From the NCBI RefSeq assembly GCF_010731635.1, contig NZ_AP022583.1, forward strand, positions 3,410,001 to 3,474,000: a stretch of DNA of 64,000 nucleotides, written 5' to 3'. Below the pieces are notes generated by a model. That model did not search any database. It was given only the letters and a program-made list of their open reading frames with translations, and was not told where the DNA came from. The stretch is from Mycobacterium noviomagense. Its GTDB lineage: Bacteria > Actinomycetota > Actinomycetes > Mycobacteriales > Mycobacteriaceae. A program made the translations under genes and the position numbers. This document shows positions 18,271 to 28,124 of the stretch, one piece after another (the stretch's first letter is position 1; every line of letters begins with the position of its first letter).

Positions 18271-19749
18271 GTGTCAGAGCCGAACGTCGCCAAGTCCGAC
18301 GTCGTGCTGGTCGGCGCGGGCATCATGAGCGCCACCCTCGGCGCGCTGTTGCGGCGGCTGGAGCCCGACTGGTCGATCACCCTGGTCGAACGTCTGGGCG
18401 GCGTCGCCGCCGAAAGCAGCGACCCGTGGAACAACGCCGGAACCGGGCACTCCGCGCTGTGCGAGCTGTTCTACACGCCGGCCCGTGACGGCTCCATCGA
18501 CATCGCCAAAGCCGTCCGGGTCAGCGAGCAGTTCCAGGTGACCCGGCAGTTCTGGGCGTATGCGGCCGACAACGGGATCCTGACCGACGTGCGCGGCTTC
18601 CTCAACGCGGTGCCGCACGCGGCCTTCGTGCAGGGGGCCGGGCGCGTCGACTATCTGCGGCGGCGCCATCAGGCGTTGGCCGCCAACCCGCTGTTCGCCC
18701 GCACCGAGTTCATCGACGACGCCGAGGAGTTCGCCCGCCGGCTACCGTTCATGGCCGCCGAGCGTGACCTCGCGGAACCGGTTGCCTTCACCTGGTCAGC
18801 CGACGGGACCGATGTCGACTTCGGCGCGCTGACCAAACAGCTCGTCGGTTTCTGTGTGCGCACCGGCACCGCCGCATGGTTCGGCCACGAGGTGCGCAGC
18901 CTGACCCGTCAGCGCGACGGCAGCTGGACGTTGACGATCCGCAACCGCCGTGGCGGAGAAAACCAGAAACTCAACGCGAAATTCGTGTTCGTCGGGGCCG
19001 GGGGCCATGCGCTGCCGCTGTTGCAGAAGTCGGGCATCAAAGAGGTGAAGGGCTTCGGCGGGTTCCCGGTCGGTGGGAAGTTTCTGCGCAGCGGCAACCC
19101 AGCGCTCACCGCCGCGCATCGGGCCAAGGTATACGGGTTGCCCGCACCCGGGGCGCCGGCGATGACGGCGCCGCACCTGGATCTGCGGATCATCAATAGA
19201 AAGCCCTGGCTGCTCTTCGGGCCGTTCGCCGGTTGGTCGCCGAGATTCCTCAAGCACGGCCGCCTCAGCGACCTCGCGCGCTCGGTCAAGCCGGACAACG
19301 CGTTGTCGATGCTGCGCGTCGGTGTCGGCCAGCGGCGGCTGGTCAACTATCTGCTCGGCCAACTGGCGTTGTCGCAGCACGCGCGCGTTAATGCCCTGCG
19401 CGAATTCGCCCCCAGCGCGGTCGACTCCGACTGGCACACAACGGCCGCCGGGCAGAGGGTGCAGGTGATCCGGCGGGGGAGGCTCGAATTCGACACCACG
19501 GTCATCAGCGCCGCCGACGGCAGCATCGCGGGTCTGCTCGGCGCCTCCCCGGGGGCGTCGATCGCGGTGTCGGCGATGCTGGACGTGCTGCAGCGCTGCT
19601 TTTCCGACCGGTACCAGTCATGGCTGCCCACGCTCAAGGAGATGGTGCCTTCGCTGGGCACTGAATTGTCCGCTGAGCCAGCGCTTTTCGAGGAGGTATG
19701 GTCATGGAGCACCAAGGTGCTACAGCTGGCAACGGCAGCGGGCTCATGA
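18271..19749 (+). CDS. mqo: Malate:quinone oxidoreductase
   Basis: Mqo is an FAD-dependent peripheral membrane enzyme that oxidises malate to oxaloacetate and reduces the quinone pool. The N-terminal dinucleotide motif [16 protein letters not shown], the conserved [17 protein letters not shown], and the C-terminal region [22 protein letters not shown] are diagnostic. The protein has 492 residues, normal for the family. The GTG start has AAGGAAGAG at good distance. The 103 bases to the divergent hydrolase probably hold both promoters. The stop overlaps the next start (ATGA). Confidence 0.95.
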   Translation: MSEPNVAKSDVVLVGAGIMSATLGALLRRLEPDWSITLVERLGGVAAESSDPWNNAGTGHSALCELFYTPARDGSIDIAKAVRVSEQFQVTRQFWAYAADNGILTDVRGFLNAVPHAAFVQGAGRVDYLRRRHQALAANPLFARTEFIDDAEEFARRLPFMAAERDLAEPVAFTWSADGTDVDFGALTKQLVGFCVRTGTAAWFGHEVRSLTRQRDGSWTLTIRNRRGGENQKLNAKFVFVGAGGHALPLLQKSGIKEVKGFGGFPVGGKFLRSGNPALTAAHRAKVYGLPAPGAPAMTAPHLDLRIINRKPWLLFGPFAGWSPRFLKHGRLSDLARSVKPDNALSMLRVGVGQRRLVNYLLGQLALSQHARVNALREFAPSAVDSDWHTTAAGQRVQVIRRGRLEFDTTVISAADGSIAGLLGASPGASIAVSAMLDVLQRCFSDRYQSWLPTLKEMVPSLGTELSAEPALFEEVWSWSTKVLQLATAAGS

Positions 19750-20216
19750 CGACCGCACTGCGTCGCGCCTGGGCGAAAGACCTTGACGCGCCGACACTTT
19801 ACGAACTGCTCAAGCTGAGGGTGGAGGTCTTCGTCGTCGAGCAGGCCTGCCCCTATCCCGAGCTGGACGGTCGCGACCTGCTGGCCGAAACCCGGCACTT
19901 CTGGCTGGAAAAGCCCGACGGCGAGGTCATCTCCACACTGCGGCTGATGGAGGAGCACGCCGGGGGAGAAAAGGCGTTCCGCATCGGCCGGCTCTGCACC
20001 AAACGCAACGCCCGCGGCCAAGGCCACACCACTCGGCTGCTGCGTGCTGCGCTGGCCGAGGTGGGCGACTATCCGTGCCGGATCAACGCGCAGGCCTACT
20101 TGACGGAGATGTATGCGCAGCACGGGTTTGTCCGCGACGGCGACGACTTCGTCGAGGACGGCATCCCTCATGTGCCGATGGTGCGGCCGGGCACCGGGGT
20201 GGAGGCCCAGCCGTGA
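19746..20216 (+). CDS. ElaA-type GNAT acetyltransferase (Rv2851c-like)
   Basis: This 156-residue member of the ElaA branch of GNAT proteins shows [27 protein letters not shown] at the start, then the acetyl-CoA loop [25 protein letters not shown] and the typical [16 protein letters not shown] end. The ATG at 19746 overlaps the mqo stop and gives the usual family length; an in-frame ATG at 19698 lies inside mqo. The stop overlaps the GTG of the chelatase-like gene, so three genes appear coupled. Substrate unknown. Confidence 0.88.
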   Translation: MTTALRRAWAKDLDAPTLYELLKLRVEVFVVEQACPYPELDGRDLLAETRHFWLEKPDGEVISTLRLMEEHAGGEKAFRIGRLCTKRNARGQGHTTRLLRAALAEVGDYPCRINAQAYLTEMYAQHGFVRDGDDFVEDGIPHVPMVRPGTGVEAQP

Positions 20217-22036
20217 AGCCGTATCCGTTCAGCGCGATCGTCGGGCACGACCAGCTGCGGCTCGCGCTGATCCTGTGCGCCGTGCGCCCGGAAATCGGCG
20301 GCGTGCTCATCCGCGGCGAGAAGGGCACCGCCAAGTCGACGGCTGTGCGCGGTTTAGCCGCGTTGCTCTCCGCCGCTTCCGAGGATGCGCGGCTTGTCGA
20401 GTTGCCGATCGGCGCCACCGAGGACCGGGTGATCGGCTCACTGGATCTGCAGCGCGTGCTGCGCGACGGCGAGCACGCCTTCTCGCCGGGGCTGCTCGCC
20501 CGCGCCCACGGCGGCGTGCTCTACGTGGACGAGGTGAACTTGCTGCACGATCACCTGGTCGACCTGCTGCTCGACGCCGCAGCGATGGGACGGGTGCACA
20601 TCGAACGCGACGGGATCTCGCATTCGCACGAGGCCCGCTTCCTGCTGATCGGCACAATGAACCCCGAAGAAGGCGAACTGCGTCCGCAACTGCTTGACCG
20701 CTTCGGGCTCACCGTCGACGTGCACGCGTCGCGTGACGTCGAGGTGCGCGCCCAGGTCATTCGACAGCGGATGGCCTACGAAGCCGACCCGGACGCTTTC
20801 GCCGCGCGCTATGCCGCCGCCGACGCCGAACTGGCTCGCCGCATCGCCACCGCCCGCAAGCTGGTTGCCGGGGTTGTATTGCCGGACAACGAATTACGCC
20901 GGATCGCCGCACTGTGCGCGGCTTTCGACGTCGACGGTATGCGCGCCGATTTGGTGGTGGCCCGCACCGCCGCTGCGCATGCTGCCTGGCGCGGCTCCGA
21001 CACGGTCGACGAACAGGACATCCGAGTGGCGGCCGAGCTGGCGTTACCGCACCGGCGCCGCCGCGACCCGTTCGACGATCCCGGGCTGGACCGTGACCAG
21101 CTCGACGCGGCGCTGGCCCAAGCTGGCGCCGACGACCCGGAACCGGATCCCGACCCTGATCCGCCGGGCGGCGGGCAGAGCGTCGACGACCCATTTCCGC
21201 AAGGGGATTCGTCTCACTCAGCGCCGCAACACCCGAGACCCAGCGCACCGCCGTCGGCGACCTTTCGTACTCGTGCGCTGACCGTGCCTGGCGTCGGCGC
21301 CGGCGCACCGGGGCGTCGTTCCCGAGCCCGGAACGTCTCTGGCGCGGTGGTGGCCGCCACCGACAGCGCTGACGGGCATGGCTTGCACCTCTTCGGCACC
21401 GTGCTGGCCGCCGCCGAGCATGCCGGGCGTTCGGGCCAGCTGCGCCCGCAACCTGGCGACGTCCGCCGCGCGATACGCGAAGGCCGCGAAGGCAATTTGG
21501 TGATCTTCGTCGTCGACGCATCCGGCTCGATGGCAGCCCGCGACCGGATGGCCGCGGTCAGCGGCGCCACCCTGTCGCTGCTGCGCGACGCCTACCAGCG
21601 CCGCGACAAGGTCGCGGTCATCACCTTCCGCGAGCACGGTGCACAGCTGCTGTTGCCGCCGACTTCCTCGGCGCACATCGCCGGTCGACGGTTGGCGCGT
21701 TTCGACACCGGCGGCAAAACCCCGCTGGCCGAAGGCTTGCTGGCCGCCCGCGAGCTGGTGGTGCGCGAGAAGGTGCGCGACAGGGCGCGCCGGCCGCTGG
21801 TCGTGGTGCTCACCGACGGACGGGCCACCGCCGGAGTGGATCCGTTGGGCCGCAGCCGGTTAGCGGCGGCGCGTCTGGTCGCCGAGGGTGCATCGGCGGT
21901 GGTCGTCGACTGTGAGACGTCCTACGTGCGGTTAGGGCTCGCCGAGCAACTAGCTTGGCAGCTTGGAGCGCCCGCGATTCGGCTGGAGCAGTTGCGCGCC
22001 GATCATTTGACCCATGCCGTGCGCCGTGTTGCCTGA
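20213..22036 (+). CDS. Magnesium-chelatase-like protein with fused ChlI AAA+ and ChlD VWA domains (Rv2850c-like)
   Basis: This 607-residue protein joins an N-terminal AAA+ motor (Walker [14 protein letters not shown], Walker [10 protein letters not shown]) to a C-terminal von Willebrand A domain with the MIDAS motif VVDASGSM. An acidic/proline-rich linker ([13 protein letters not shown]) lies between them. Its neighbours cobO and cobB suggest it is the motor partner of a cobalt chelatase acting with CobN in cobalamin synthesis, rather than in chlorophyll synthesis. This is inference from context. The GTG start overlaps the preceding stop. Confidence 0.88.
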   Translation: MKPYPFSAIVGHDQLRLALILCAVRPEIGGVLIRGEKGTAKSTAVRGLAALLSAASEDARLVELPIGATEDRVIGSLDLQRVLRDGEHAFSPGLLARAHGGVLYVDEVNLLHDHLVDLLLDAAAMGRVHIERDGISHSHEARFLLIGTMNPEEGELRPQLLDRFGLTVDVHASRDVEVRAQVIRQRMAYEADPDAFAARYAAADAELARRIATARKLVAGVVLPDNELRRIAALCAAFDVDGMRADLVVARTAAAHAAWRGSDTVDEQDIRVAAELALPHRRRRDPFDDPGLDRDQLDAALAQAGADDPEPDPDPDPPGGGQSVDDPFPQGDSSHSAPQHPRPSAPPSATFRTRALTVPGVGAGAPGRRSRARNVSGAVVAATDSADGHGLHLFGTVLAAAEHAGRSGQLRPQPGDVRRAIREGREGNLVIFVVDASGSMAARDRMAAVSGATLSLLRDAYQRRDKVAVITFREHGAQLLLPPTSSAHIAGRRLARFDTGGKTPLAEGLLAARELVVREKVRDRARRPLVVVLTDGRATAGVDPLGRSRLAAARLVAEGASAVVVDCETSYVRLGLAEQLAWQLGAPAIRLEQLRADHLTHAVRRVA

Positions 22037-22055
22037 GCCGGTGGAGTAAACGCTT

Positions 22056-22670
22056 ATGCCACAAGGTCGTCCAGTGCATGTTCCCGGCGACGGGCTGACC
22101 ACCCGGGCGCGGCGCAACATGCCGGTGCTCGCCGTGCACACCGGCGCCGGCAAAGGAAAGTCGACCGCCGCGTTCGGGATGGCGCTGCGAGCGTGGAACG
22201 CCGGTCTGGATATTGCGGTGTTCCAGTTCGTCAAGAGCGCGAAATGGAAAGTCGGCGAGGAGGAGGCGTTTCGCCAACTTGGCCGAGTGCACGACGAACA
22301 GGGCATCGGCGGGCCGGTGCAGTGGCACAAGATGGGCGCCGGCTGGTCCTGGTCGCGCAAACCCGGCAGCGTCGACGACCACGCCGCCGCGGCCGCCGAC
22401 GGCTGGGCCGAGATCGCGCGCCGACTCGCCGCGCAGCAGCACGACTTCTACGTGCTCGACGAATTCACCTATCCGCTCAAGTGGGGGTGGGTCGACGTCG
22501 ACGATGTGGTCGACACCCTGTTGGCCCGCCCCGGCCGACAGCATGTGGTGATCACCGGCCGTGACGCCCCGCCGCGACTTGTCGAGGCCGCCGATCTGGT
22601 GACCGAGATGACCAAGGTCAAGCACCCGATGGATGCCGGCCGCAAAGGCCAGAAGGGCATCGAGTGGTGA
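22056..22670 (+). CDS. cobO: Cob(I)yrinic acid a,c-diamide adenosyltransferase
   Basis: CobO transfers the adenosyl group from ATP to the reduced corrinoid. The 204-residue protein has the P-loop HTGAGKGKSTAAFGMALR, the corrinoid/ATP segment VFQFVKSAKWKVGEEEAF, and the Walker B-like YVLDEFTYPLKWGWVD. Length and order (chelatase-like, cobO, cobB) match M. tuberculosis Rv2850c-Rv2848c. The stop overlaps the GTG start of cobB. Confidence 0.95.
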   Translation: MPQGRPVHVPGDGLTTRARRNMPVLAVHTGAGKGKSTAAFGMALRAWNAGLDIAVFQFVKSAKWKVGEEEAFRQLGRVHDEQGIGGPVQWHKMGAGWSWSRKPGSVDDHAAAAADGWAEIARRLAAQQHDFYVLDEFTYPLKWGWVDVDDVVDTLLARPGRQHVVITGRDAPPRLVEAADLVTEMTKVKHPMDAGRKGQKGIEW

Positions 22671-24034
22671 GCGTTCCCGCCGTTGTCGTCGCTGCGCCGG
22701 CGTCGGGCAGCGGAAAGACCACTGTCGCAACGGGTTTGATCGGGGCGTTGCGTCAGGCGGGCCACCGGGTCGCGGGATTCAAGGTCGGCCCGGACTTCAT
22801 CGACCCGGGCTATCACGCGCTGGCCTCCGGTCGGGCCGGACGCAACCTGGACCCGGTTCTGGTGGATGAGCAGCTGATCGGCCCGCTGTACGCCCACGGC
22901 GCCGCCGGCGCCGACATCGCGGTGGTCGAAGGCGTGATGGGTCTTTTCGACGGTCGCATCGGCCCCGATCCGGCCACACCGGCAGCCGGCTCAACCGCCC
23001 ACGTCGCCGCCCTACTGGGCGCCCCGGTGATCCTGGTGGTCGACGCGCGGGGCCAAAGTCACAGCATCGCCGCCCTGCTGCATGGCTTTTCGACTTTCGA
23101 CGCCGCCACCCGTATCGCGGGCGTCGTGCTCAACCGCGTCGGATCGCCCAGGCACGAACAGGTGCTGCGACAGGCTTGCGGGCACGCCGGCATCACGGTA
23201 TTGGGCGCCATCCCCCGCACCGACCAAATCGAGGTGCCTACTCGGTATCTGGGGCTCGTCACCGCTGCCGAATACGGTCGCCGCGCGCATCAGGCAGTCG
23301 AAGCGATGACGGCTTTGATCGCCCGCCATGTCGATGTCGCCGCTGTGGCCGTGGCCGCCGCCAGCCGGGTCGCGGATCCGCCGTGGGACCCCGCGGCCAC
23401 AATCGGGGCGGTCCAGCACACACCCGTCACCGTCGCCCTGGCAGCGGGAAGGGCGTTCACATTCGGATACGCCGAGCACGCCGAACTGTTGCGGGCCACT
23501 GGCGCCGAGGTCGTCGAATTCGACCCGTGCACCGACCCGCTGCCCGAAAACACTGGCGCAGTGGTTATCCCCGGAGGCTTCCCGGAGCAGTTCGCCGCCG
23601 AGCTGTCGGCGAACGACGTTGCGCGCCAACAGATCAACATGCTGGCCGCTGCGGGCGTGCCCGTGCATGCCGAATGCGCCGGGCTGACGTATCTGCTCTC
23701 CCGCCTCGATGGCTACCCGATGTGCGGCGTGCTGGCCGGGTCGGCGCGGTTCACCGAGCACTTGACGTTGGGTTATCGGGACGCGCTCGCGGTGGCCGAT
23801 TCGCCATTGTATCGCGCCGGGCAGGTCGTCGTGGGCCACGAATTCCACCGCACCGCAGTCACTTTCACCGGCGGCTACCCGCCGGCGTGGGTGTACCGCG
23901 GCAGCGGCGCGGATGCGCCGCAAGACGGGGCCGTGCATGCCGGGGTGCACGCATCGTATCTGCACACCCACCCGGCGGGCACGCTAACCGCGGTGGCCCG
24001 CTTCGTCGCGCACGCCGCCCAGCGGAGGCTTTAG
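22667..24034 (+). CDS. cobB: Cobyrinic/hydrogenobyrinic acid a,c-diamide synthase
   Basis: CobB amidates the a and c side chains of the corrin with glutamine and ATP. The 455-residue protein has the nucleotide loop AAPASGSGKTTVATG, the KVGPDFIDPGYH and EGVMGLFDGR signatures, and a C-terminal triad-type glutaminase with nucleophile Cys in HAECAGLTYL. It starts at GTG 22667 (GTGA with cobO); another GTG precedes it. The stop codon lies inside a 14-bp inverted repeat that recurs at the end of the carboxylic acid reductase gene. In M. tuberculosis cysG follows directly; here about 4 kb intervene. Confidence 0.93.
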   Translation: MSVPAVVVAAPASGSGKTTVATGLIGALRQAGHRVAGFKVGPDFIDPGYHALASGRAGRNLDPVLVDEQLIGPLYAHGAAGADIAVVEGVMGLFDGRIGPDPATPAAGSTAHVAALLGAPVILVVDARGQSHSIAALLHGFSTFDAATRIAGVVLNRVGSPRHEQVLRQACGHAGITVLGAIPRTDQIEVPTRYLGLVTAAEYGRRAHQAVEAMTALIARHVDVAAVAVAAASRVADPPWDPAATIGAVQHTPVTVALAAGRAFTFGYAEHAELLRATGAEVVEFDPCTDPLPENTGAVVIPGGFPEQFAAELSANDVARQQINMLAAAGVPVHAECAGLTYLLSRLDGYPMCGVLAGSARFTEHLTLGYRDALAVADSPLYRAGQVVVGHEFHRTAVTFTGGYPPAWVYRGSGADAPQDGAVHAGVHASYLHTHPAGTLTAVARFVAHAAQRRL

Positions 24035-24043
24035 ATTTAGAGC
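24030..24043 (+). repeat. Left copy of a 14-bp inverted repeat flanking the carboxylic acid reductase segment
   Basis: The sequence TTTAGATTTAGAGC includes the cobB stop codon. Its exact reverse complement is at 27801-27814, across the stop codon of the reductase gene. The two copies enclose the DNA that separates cobB from the cysG region. Confidence 0.8.
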
Positions 24044-24222
24044 CCGATGGTGGGGATCCCGCCGCCAAAATCGACGTCGCCACTGACCCGAGTCGGCGGG
24101 ACCTTGACCTCACGAACCCGGAAACCAGGCCGCTTGCGGCACAGCCGACGACGCAAACCAACAATCGCCCGAACGCCGGACGCCGCTAACAGGCAGGCGC
24201 GTAGGCCGAGGTTGGCAGGGGT
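24037..24222 (-). pseudogene. Possible C-terminal remnant of a protein, start missing
   Basis: On the minus strand 61 codons are open between two stops and end with KVPPTRVSGDVDFGGGIPTIGL. The VPPT..SGDVDFGG ending resembles the tails of exported PE/PPE-type proteins, but the evidence is weak and there is no start codon or N-terminal domain. It lies between cobB and the reductase gene, inside the inverted repeat. It may be debris from the rearrangement that brought in the reductase gene. Confidence 0.25.
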
Positions 24223-24282
24223 TCAACTATCGCCGCTAGGGTGGGTTGATCCCAACTCCTTTCCGTTGCAAGGGGGACTGCT

Positions 24283-27200
24283 GTGTCGACTGATGGTCGT
24301 GCCGAATGGCTTGCCCGCCGCGTCGAAGAGCTTTCCGCCACTGACCCACAATTTGCCGCGGCGCAGCCCTCCTCCTCAGTGGCCACGGCCCTAGAGCAGG
24401 CGGGGCTGCGCCTGCCGCAGGTCATCCGGACCGTGTTGCAGGGGTACGCAGACCGGCCGGCACTGGGGCAGCGGGTGGTGCAGTTCGTCGAGGATTCCAA
24501 GACGGGACGCACTGTGCTCGAACTGCTCCCGCGCTTTGAGACCATCACCTACCGTGTGTTGGGCGAGCGGGTCGACGCGCTGGCGCGCGCCCTGACCGAA
24601 GACTTGGTGCAGGTCGGCGACCGGGTCTGCGTGCTGGGCTTTACCAGCGTCGACTACACGACGATCGATGTGGCGCTGGGCCTGATCGGCGCGGTGTCGG
24701 TGCCGCTGCAAACCAGCGCGCCGATCACCCAGCTGCAATCGATCGTCGCCGAAACCGAACCCAGCGTGATCGCGGCGAGCGTGGAGTACCTGCCTGATGC
24801 CGCCGAGCTGGCTTGCAGCGGGCCCGCGCCGGCCAAGCTGGTGGTGTTTGATTACCGCCCGGAGGTGGACGACCAGTGCGAAACCGTGGAAGCCGTCCGC
24901 GAGCGGCTGGCTAATACCGCGGTGCTTGTCGAGACGCTGGCCGATGTGCTGAAGCGCGGAAAGGCGCTGCCGGCCAAGCCGGGAGGCGCACCGAACTCCA
25001 GCGACGATGACCCATTGGCGTTGCTGATCTACACCTCTGGTAGCACGGGGGAGCCCAAGGGGGCGATGTACCCGCAAAGCCACGTGGCCAAGATGTGGCG
25101 CAGGCGCACGTCGAGCACGAACTGGTTCGGGTTCAGGGCAGGTGCCGCCTCGATCACGTTGAACTTCCTGCCGATGAGCCACGCTTTGGGGCGCGGAACC
25201 CTCTACGGCACCCTCGGGAACGGAGGCACCGCCTATTTCGCGGCCAGGAGCGACCTCTCGACGCTGCTGGAGGACCTGCGCCTGGTGCGGCCCACCGAAC
25301 TGACGTTCGTCCCCCGCATTTGGGAGATGTTGTACGGCGAATACGTCAGCGAGGTGGACCGGCGGGTAGCCGAGGGAGCTGACCGGGAAACCGTCGAAGC
25401 TCAAGTGCTGCGCGAGGTGCGCCAGGAGGTGCTGGGCGGGCGGTACGTCTTCGCGATGACCGGCTCGGCGCCCATCTCCAAGGAGCTCAAGGCTTGGGTC
25501 GAATCGCTGCTGGAGACGCCGTTGACGGACGGCTACGCCTCCACCGAGAGCGGCATGATTCTGCGGGACGGCCAGGTGCAGCGCCCTCCGGTCATCGACT
25601 ACAAATTGGTCGACGTCCCAGAGCTGGGCTATTTCAGCACTGACCGACCCTACCCGCGCGGTGAGCTGCTGGTTAAGACCGAGAACATGTTTCCCGGTTA
25701 CTACAAGCGCCCCGATATCACCGCCAGCGTTTTCGACGCCGACGGCTACTACCGTACCGGCGACGTGTTCGCCCAAGTGGGCCGCGACCGGCTGGTGTAT
25801 GTGGACCGCCGCAACAACGTGATCAAGCTGGCCCAAGGGGAGTTCGTCACGTTGGCAAAGCTCGAGGCGGTGTTCGACACCAGCCCGCTGGTGCACCAGA
25901 TCTACGTCTACGGCAACAGCGCCCATCGCTACCTGTTAGCGGTCGTGGTGCCGACCCGAGACGCACTGGCGCGCTTCGACGATCCGTCGACGCTTAGGGC
26001 CCGCATCGCTGATTCGCTGCAGGAGGTCGCCAAAACTGCCGGGCTGCAATCCTACGAGGTCCCCCGCGACTTCCTCATCGAAACCACACCGTTTAGCGTG
26101 GAGAACGGGTTGCTGACCGGAATCGGCAAGCTGGCCTGGCCCAAGCTCAAGGAGCGCTACGGTGAACGGCTGGAGCAGCTCTACGCCGAGCTGGACCAAG
26201 GGCAGGCCAACGAGTTGGCCGAGCTGCGGCGCAGCGGCGCCGACCGGCCGGTGCTGCAAACCATTAGCCGGGCCGCGGCCGCGCTGCTGGGCACCGCCAG
26301 GGTGGAGGTGTCCCCTGATGCGCACTTCACCGACCTGGGTGGCGACTCACTGGCGGCGTTGACGTTCGCCAACCTGCTGCGCGAGATCTTCGGCGTCGAC
26401 GTGCCGGTGGGGGTCATCGTCAGCCCGGCCACCGACCTGCAGGCGATCGCCGACTACATCCAGGCCGAGCGCCAGGGCGTCAAACGGCCCACATTTGTCG
26501 CCGTGCATGGTCGCAGCGCGACGAAGGTGCACGCGGGTGATCTGACGCTGGACACGTTCCTCGATGGGGCCACGCTGAGCGCGGCGACGAACCTGCCGAA
26601 GCCCACCACCGAGGTGCGCACCGTGTTACTGACCGGCGCGACCGGCTTTTTGGGCCGCTACCTGGCGCTGGAATGGCTTGAGCGGATGGACTTGGTCGAC
26701 GGCACGGTGACAGCTCTGGTGCGCGCGAAATCCGACGAGGAGGCCCGGGCCCGGCTCGACAAAACCTTCGACAGCGGCGACCCCAGGCTACTGGCGCGCT
26801 ACCAAGAGTTAGCCGCCGAGCACCTGGAGGTCATCGCCGGCGACAAGGGCGAGCCAAACGTGGGCCTGGACCGGCAGACCTGGCAGCGGCTGGCCGACAC
26901 GGTCGACGTGATCGCGGACCCCGCGGCGCTGGTCAACCATGTGCTGCCTTACAGCGAGCTGTTCGGTCCCAACACCCTCGGTACCGCCGAGCTGATCAGG
27001 CTCGCGCTGACGACCAAGCTCAAGCCGTACACCTACGTGTCGACGATCGGGGTGGGCGATCAGGTCGAGCCCGCGAAGTTCACTGAGGACGCCGACATCC
27101 GGAAGATCAGCCCGACTCGCGAGATCAACGACAGCTACGCCAACGGCTACGGCATCAGCAAGTGGGCCGGCGAAGTGTTGCTGCGCGAGGCTCATGATCT

Positions 27201-27807
27201 GTGCGGCTTGCCGGTCACGGTGTTCCGCTGCTCCATGATCATGGCCGACACAACCTACAAGGGACAACTCAACCTGCCTGACATGTTCACCCGGCTGATG
27301 CTGAGCCTGGCCGCCACCGGCATCGCACCATTCTCGTTCTACGAGCTCGACGCCGACGGCAACCGGCAACGTGCCCACTACGACGGCCTGCCGGTGGAGT
27401 TCATCGCCGAGGCCATCGCCACGCTGGGTGCTCAGAACGTGGAAACGTTTCAGACCTACCATGTGATGAACCCGCACGACGACGGCATCGGGCTCGATGA
27501 ATTCGTCGACTGGCTCATCGACGCCGGCTATCCCCTTCAGCGCATAGGTGACTACGCCGAGTGGCTGCACCGCTTCGAAACCGTGCTGCGCGGATTGCCC
27601 GATCGGCAGCGCCAATACTCCTTACTGCCGCTGCTGCACAACTACCAAAAACCTCAAACACCGCTACGCGGATCAATGGCACCCACCGACCGCTTCCGCG
27701 CCGCAGTGCAAGAAGCGAAAATCGGCCCAGCCAAAGACATCCCACACATCTCGCCGGCGATCATCGTCAAATACGTCACCGACCTACAGCTACTCGGACT
27801 GCTCTAA
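24283..27807 (+). CDS. car: Carboxylic acid reductase (FadD9-like adenylation-carrier-reductase protein)
   Basis: The 1174-residue enzyme reduces fatty and aromatic acids to aldehydes using ATP and NADPH. The adenylation domain shows LLIYTSGSTGEPKGAMYP near residue 247 and the later YYRTGDVFAQ and YVDRRNNVIKLAQGEFV. A carrier site DLGGDSLAAL near residue 690 takes phosphopantetheine. The reductase domain has the NADPH loop LTGATGFLGRYL near residue 785 and a short-chain-dehydrogenase YxxxK in NGYGISKWAGE. It needs a phosphopantetheinyl transferase encoded elsewhere. The GTG start follows AAGGGGG. It splits a conserved cobB-cysG neighbourhood and is flanked by an inverted repeat, so it was probably inserted here. 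Confidence 0.95.
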   Translation: MSTDGRAEWLARRVEELSATDPQFAAAQPSSSVATALEQAGLRLPQVIRTVLQGYADRPALGQRVVQFVEDSKTGRTVLELLPRFETITYRVLGERVDALARALTEDLVQVGDRVCVLGFTSVDYTTIDVALGLIGAVSVPLQTSAPITQLQSIVAETEPSVIAASVEYLPDAAELACSGPAPAKLVVFDYRPEVDDQCETVEAVRERLANTAVLVETLADVLKRGKALPAKPGGAPNSSDDDPLALLIYTSGSTGEPKGAMYPQSHVAKMWRRRTSSTNWFGFRAGAASITLNFLPMSHALGRGTLYGTLGNGGTAYFAARSDLSTLLEDLRLVRPTELTFVPRIWEMLYGEYVSEVDRRVAEGADRETVEAQVLREVRQEVLGGRYVFAMTGSAPISKELKAWVESLLETPLTDGYASTESGMILRDGQVQRPPVIDYKLVDVPELGYFSTDRPYPRGELLVKTENMFPGYYKRPDITASVFDADGYYRTGDVFAQVGRDRLVYVDRRNNVIKLAQGEFVTLAKLEAVFDTSPLVHQIYVYGNSAHRYLLAVVVPTRDALARFDDPSTLRARIADSLQEVAKTAGLQSYEVPRDFLIETTPFSVENGLLTGIGKLAWPKLKERYGERLEQLYAELDQGQANELAELRRSGADRPVLQTISRAAAALLGTARVEVSPDAHFTDLGGDSLAALTFANLLREIFGVDVPVGVIVSPATDLQAIADYIQAERQGVKRPTFVAVHGRSATKVHAGDLTLDTFLDGATLSAATNLPKPTTEVRTVLLTGATGFLGRYLALEWLERMDLVDGTVTALVRAKSDEEARARLDKTFDSGDPRLLARYQELAAEHLEVIAGDKGEPNVGLDRQTWQRLADTVDVIADPAALVNHVLPYSELFGPNTLGTAELIRLALTTKLKPYTYVSTIGVGDQVEPAKFTEDADIRKISPTREINDSYANGYGISKWAGEVLLREAHDLCGLPVTVFRCSMIMADTTYKGQLNLPDMFTRLMLSLAATGIAPFSFYELDADGNRQRAHYDGLPVEFIAEAIATLGAQNVETFQTYHVMNPHDDGIGLDEFVDWLIDAGYPLQRIGDYAEWLHRFETVLRGLPDRQRQYSLLPLLHNYQKPQTPLRGSMAPTDRFRAAVQEAKIGPAKDIPHISPAIIVKYVTDLQLLGLL

Positions 27808-27814
27808 ATCTAAA
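27801..27814 (-). repeat. Right copy of the 14-bp inverted repeat flanking the reductase segment
   Basis: GCTCTAAATCTAAA is the exact reverse complement of 24030-24043 and contains the stop codon of the reductase gene. The following 208 bases to 28022 hold no gene I can recognise. Confidence 0.8.
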
Positions 27815-28022
27815 CACCGGTCAGGGGGCCGATCATCCTCGACTCAAGAAAGCGTCGTCCCCATCCAGCGCCGCAGATCCAGCAGTTGCGGGCAAGCTGG
27901 TCCATCGAATACGCCCAATTACAATGGTGTCACCGTCGGCAACTAACCGGATAAGGTCGTGGGTGCAGGGCCGCGTGGATGGGCAGCACATTGACTGCGC
28001 ACGCAAGCGACCGGACGTCAGG

Positions 28023-28124
28023 ATGAAACGTCACATTGAGTTCCTATTCGACTTCGGCGCTCAGCCGGTGAGTGTCGGTGTCCGCTGCGCCGCGCTTGCG
28101 ATCGCCACTAAACTCGCCGGGTGA
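28023..28124 (+). pseudogene. N-terminal scrap resembling a DsbA-fold/2-hydroxychromene-2-carboxylate isomerase gene
   Basis: A 33-codon frame begins MKRHIEFLFDFG, which is the usual first strand of HCCA-isomerase/DsbA-family proteins, then continues with unrelated residues to a stop overlapping the cysG start. Only about 12 residues support the assignment. It is probably a leftover of a gene disrupted when the cobB-cysG interval was rearranged, or a chance match. Confidence 0.3.
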
